Shown here: positions 61,176-64,000 of the stretch, piece by piece | Layout of the letters: every line of letters starts with the position of its first letter | Numbering within the stretch: position 1 is the first letter of the stretch | Assembly (NCBI RefSeq): GCF_008711465.1 | Contig: NZ_VXKQ01000001.1 | Span: 62,001 to 126,000 of the forward strand | From: Francisella sp. SYW-9 | Lineage (GTDB): Bacteria > Pseudomonadota > Gammaproteobacteria > Francisellales > Francisellaceae | Length of the DNA: 64,000 nucleotides | Reading direction: 5' to 3' | Notes under the pieces: generated by a model | What the model was told of the DNA's origin: nothing | Database searches by the model: none | What the model saw: the letters and a program-made list of their open reading frames with translations, nothing else | Position numbers and translations under genes: made by a program

Positions 61176-63617
61176 ATGAGTGAATATAATTTTGATCAAA
61201 TAGAGCAACAAGCTCAAAGTTATTGGCGTGAAAATGATTCTTTTAAAGCTATAGAAGATAAAAGTAAAGAGAAATTTTACTGTTTAGAAATGTTACCGTA
61301 TCCTAGTGGTACTTTACATATGGGACATGTAAGGAACTATACTATTGGTGATGTAATCGCTAGATATCAAAAAATGCAAGGTAAAAATGTTTTACACCCT
61401 ATGGGATGGGATGCTTTTGGCTTACCTGCTGAAAATGCTGCTATCAAGCATAAAAGATCACCAGCAGAATGGACAAAAAGTAATATTGAGTATATGAAAA
61501 AGCAACTTGATTCTTTAGGTTTTGGTTTTGACTGGTCAAGAGAAATTGCTACTTGTGATGAAGATTATTATAGATGGGAGCAATGGTTTTTTATCCAACT
61601 TTATAAAAAAGGTTTAGCTTATCGTAAGAACTCAGTTGTAAACTGGGATCCTGTAGATCAGACAGTTTTAGCAAATGAACAGGTTGTAGATGGTAGAGGA
61701 TGGAGGTCTGGTGCCTTAGTTGAGAAAAAAGAAATTCCACAATGGTTCATAAAAATTACAGATTATGCTGATGAGCTTTTACAAGATATATCTAAGTTAG
61801 ATAACTGGCCAGATGCTGTAAAGACTATGCAAACAAACTGGATAGGCAAATCAAAAGGCTTAACTGTCAAGTTTAAGATCCAAGATTCTGATGAAGAAAT
61901 AGAAGTTTTCACAACTCGTCCTGATACTTTGATGGGTGTAAGTTACCTTGGAATTGCTTCTGAGCACCCTCTTGCTCTAGCAGAAGCTAGAACAAATTCT
62001 GAACTAGCTAGTTTTATTGAAGAATGTAAGAAATCTTCAACAATGGAGGCTGACTTAGCTACTCAAGAAAAGAAAGGCTTTAAAACTAATATTAAAGTAG
62101 TTCATCCTATTTCAGGTGAGACAGTAGATGTTTGGATAGCTAATTTTGTACTTATGGGATATGGTTCTGGCGCTGTAATGTCAGTTCCTGCTCATGATCA
62201 AAGAGATTGGGAATTTGCACAGAAATATAATATTCCTTTAAAACAAGTTATTGACTCTAATGATAATAAAATCAAAGTTGATTTAGATACTGAAGCTTAC
62301 ACGGAAAAAGGAGTATTAATAAACTCTGGTGAATTTGATGGCTTAAACTTTAAAAAAGCTTATCAAGCAATTAAAAAATACCTTTTTGATAATAATAAAG
62401 GTTATGAAACTACAAACTTTAGAATCCATGACTGGGGTATATCTCGTCAAAGGTATTGGGGCTGCCCTATTCCAATGATTCATTGTGATAGCTGTGGAGT
62501 TATTCCTGAAAAAGAAGAAAATTTACCTGTTAAATTACCTACAGATGTGACTCTTACAGAAGCTGGTTCACCATTAAAAGATATGCCGGAATTTTTAGAT
62601 GTTAAATGTCCTAAATGTGGTTCTCAAGCTAAAAGAGAAACAGATACATTTGATACATTCTTTGAATCATCTTGGTATTATGCAAGATATACATGCCCTA
62701 GAGCTAATAAAATGCTAAGTGAAGAAGCAAATTATTGGTTACCTGTAGATAAATATATTGGTGGTATTGAGCATGCTATTATGCATTTATTATATGCTAG
62801 ATTTTTCCATAAATTAATGCGTGATGAAGGTCTGGTAACATCTGATGAGCCTTTTGTAAATTTACTTACTCAAGGTATGGTATTAAAAGATGGTGCTAAA
62901 ATGTCTAAATCAAAAGGTAATACGGTAGATCCTAAAGAATTGATAGATATGTATGGTGCTGACACTGTGAGATTATTTAGTATGTTTGCAGCACCTCCTG
63001 AACAGTCTTTAGAATGGTCAGAAACAGGTGTTGAAGGAGCTAATAAATTTTTACGCAAAGTATTTAACTATGCTCAAGCAAATAAAGAAGTATTATCTAA
63101 TAAAACAAACCTTGATATAAATAATTTATCAAAAGAAGATAAGAAAGCTCGCCTTGAGATATATACAAATTTAAAACAAGCTATTTTTGACTTTGATAAA
63201 AGTCAATTTAATACAGTTGTTTCAGCATGTATGAAGATTTTAAATACTCTTAATAACTATGATAACCTTTGTGATAGCGTTAAAATGGAGGGTTATAGTA
63301 TTTTGTTAAGGATACTAGCGCCTTTTACTCCACATATTTGTCATTACTTATGGCAAGAACTAAATTTAGGAGCTGATATTCTTCATACAGAGTTTCCTGT
63401 TGTAGATGAAGAAGCTTTAGTTAAGGATGAGTTTTTGCTAGTTGTGCAAATAAATGGTAAGCTAAAAGCAAAGCTAGAGTTAGATGCATCATTAAATAAG
63501 GCAGATGTTGAAGCTACTGTTTTAGGAAATGAGCATGTTAAATCTTTTGTTGAAGGTAAGCAAATTATTAAAATAATTTATGTACCTCAAAAGCTTATTA
63601 ATATAGTAATCAAATAG
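61176..63617 (+). CDS. leuS: Leucyl-tRNA synthetase
   Basis: An 813-residue class I synthetase: HIGH-type motif in [16 protein letters not shown] (about residue 42-57), editing (CP1) domain with [14 protein letters not shown], zinc-type CPKCGS near 500, KMSKS in [14 protein letters not shown] (about 575), and the anticodon-binding C-terminus. Length is slightly below the E. coli protein. Followed ten bases later by lptE, the usual order in this group. Confidence 0.97.
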   Translation: MSEYNFDQIEQQAQSYWRENDSFKAIEDKSKEKFYCLEMLPYPSGTLHMGHVRNYTIGDVIARYQKMQGKNVLHPMGWDAFGLPAENAAIKHKRSPAEWTKSNIEYMKKQLDSLGFGFDWSREIATCDEDYYRWEQWFFIQLYKKGLAYRKNSVVNWDPVDQTVLANEQVVDGRGWRSGALVEKKEIPQWFIKITDYADELLQDISKLDNWPDAVKTMQTNWIGKSKGLTVKFKIQDSDEEIEVFTTRPDTLMGVSYLGIASEHPLALAEARTNSELASFIEECKKSSTMEADLATQEKKGFKTNIKVVHPISGETVDVWIANFVLMGYGSGAVMSVPAHDQRDWEFAQKYNIPLKQVIDSNDNKIKVDLDTEAYTEKGVLINSGEFDGLNFKKAYQAIKKYLFDNNKGYETTNFRIHDWGISRQRYWGCPIPMIHCDSCGVIPEKEENLPVKLPTDVTLTEAGSPLKDMPEFLDVKCPKCGSQAKRETDTFDTFFESSWYYARYTCPRANKMLSEEANYWLPVDKYIGGIEHAIMHLLYARFFHKLMRDEGLVTSDEPFVNLLTQGMVLKDGAKMSKSKGNTVDPKELIDMYGADTVRLFSMFAAPPEQSLEWSETGVEGANKFLRKVFNYAQANKEVLSNKTNLDINNLSKEDKKARLEIYTNLKQAIFDFDKSQFNTVVSACMKILNTLNNYDNLCDSVKMEGYSILLRILAPFTPHICHYLWQELNLGADILHTEFPVVDEEALVKDEFLLVVQINGKLKAKLELDASLNKADVEATVLGNEHVKSFVEGKQIIKIIYVPQKLINIVIK

Positions 63618-63627
63618 AGAGACTAAA

Positions 63628-64000
63628 ATGAAAAAATATATAATTATAATTTTTGTACTTTTATTATGCTCATGTGGTTTTCATCGTCGAGGTATTGAAG
63701 GCTCTTCGGGTGGAGGAAATTATAGTAGCTTAGTTGGTACTAAATTTTATATTGCTGCGAATAATTATAATTCTTGGGCTACTGATCTTAAATCAAGCCT
63801 ACAGACATATAAAGCTATAATAGTTACTGATGAAAAACAAGCTGATTACATAATCAATATACAAAGTGTTAAGAAAGATTCTAAACTAACAAGTGTTGTG
63901 GGTGGAGCATCAAATAATACTTATCAACTATTCTATAACTTTACATATAATGTTGTTAAACCTAATGATAAAACACCTGTAATACCAAACAAGACTATTT
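63628..64000 (+). CDS. lptE: LPS-assembly lipoprotein LptE, 3' end outside the window
   Basis: Frame from ATG 63628 runs to the right edge (124 codons plus one base). A lipobox is visible: MKKYIIIIFVLLLCSCGFHRR with Cys at about position 16, the Gly-Phe-His following as in LptE/RlpB. It works with LptD to insert LPS in the outer membrane. Position directly after leuS supports the assignment, and the sequence past the signal diverges as usual for this family. Confidence 0.85.
   Translation, partial: MKKYIIIIFVLLLCSCGFHRRGIEGSSGGGNYSSLVGTKFYIAANNYNSWATDLKSSLQTYKAIIVTDEKQADYIINIQSVKKDSKLTSVVGGASNNTYQLFYNFTYNVVKPNDKTPVIPNKTI

Noticed and set aside
1-64000. CRISPR arrays, insertion sequences, rRNA operons or prophage genes
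   Set aside because: Scanning found no regularly spaced repeats, transposase motifs, rRNA sequence or phage structural genes in the window.

Overview
The window is strongly AT-rich and gene-dense. Its housekeeping genes (tyrS, leuS-lptE, dapF, infA, sufBCD, xthA, gor, lplA, trkA) are gammaproteobacterial in character. Together with a Pht/FPT-like MFS transporter and a GadC-like permease, this points to the Francisella/Allofrancisella group. That assignment is inferred from gene content and composition; no 16S rRNA, intact tRNA, CRISPR array, insertion sequence or prophage was seen.

Layout. 1-3.9 kb: the end of a sialic-acid catabolic operon (nanA cut by the left edge, SSS transporter, ROK kinase, nanE). 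3.9-8.9 kb: lplA, tyrS, a small membrane protein, hslR, a DUF2797 protein and a flavin monooxygenase. 8.9-17.4 kb, minus strand: three tandem copies of a DUF1656-HlyD-FUSC (AaeXAB-type) efflux operon, with a divergent IclR regulator at 17.6 kb; the HlyD gene of the distal copy is frameshifted by loss of one A in a homopolymer. 18.4-21.7 kb: a Fur-boxed iron-uptake operon (separate periplasmic helical domain, FTR1 permease, polyferredoxin, P19-like protein). 21.9-31.8 kb: an accessory catabolic region (SDR, Asp/Asn-hydroxylase-like protein, nitrilase-family amidase, ABM monooxygenase, flavin reductase, Rieske oxygenase, aldehyde dehydrogenase, amine-oxidase-like flavoprotein, MFS transporter), probably for a quaternary or methylated amine. 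31.9-33.2 kb: a second MFS exporter behind a Fur box.

33.3-45.2 kb: mostly minus-strand genes: methyltransferases, YbjQ, glutathione reductase, exported alpha-carbonic anhydrase, exported 2H-phosphoesterase-like protein, P-loop kinase, SDR, exonuclease III, TauE/SafE transporter, then infA (+), LysO, a GadC-like permease and TrkA. 45.3-50.2 kb: sufR-sufB-sufC-sufD, an exported SIMPL-like protein and thioredoxin. 50.3-52.2 kb: a small islet with a ParB/sulfiredoxin-like protein, an aminoglycoside-phosphotransferase-like kinase and about 600 bp of apparently decayed DNA. 52.2-58.9 kb: exported HAD phosphatase, GH3 beta-glucosidase, a membrane protein, a broken FrnE/DsbA-like gene, dapF and an AstE/aspartoacylase-like metallohydrolase. 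59.1-64 kb: Nudix hydrolase, yqgE-ruvX, a cupin, leuS and the start of lptE.

The most noteworthy points are the tandem triplication of the efflux operon with one copy broken by a one-base slip, the Rieske-centred catabolic cluster with a bridging glutamate of the carnitine/choline/betaine oxygenase type, and the two Fur boxes that tie an iron operon and a separate MFS exporter to iron limitation.
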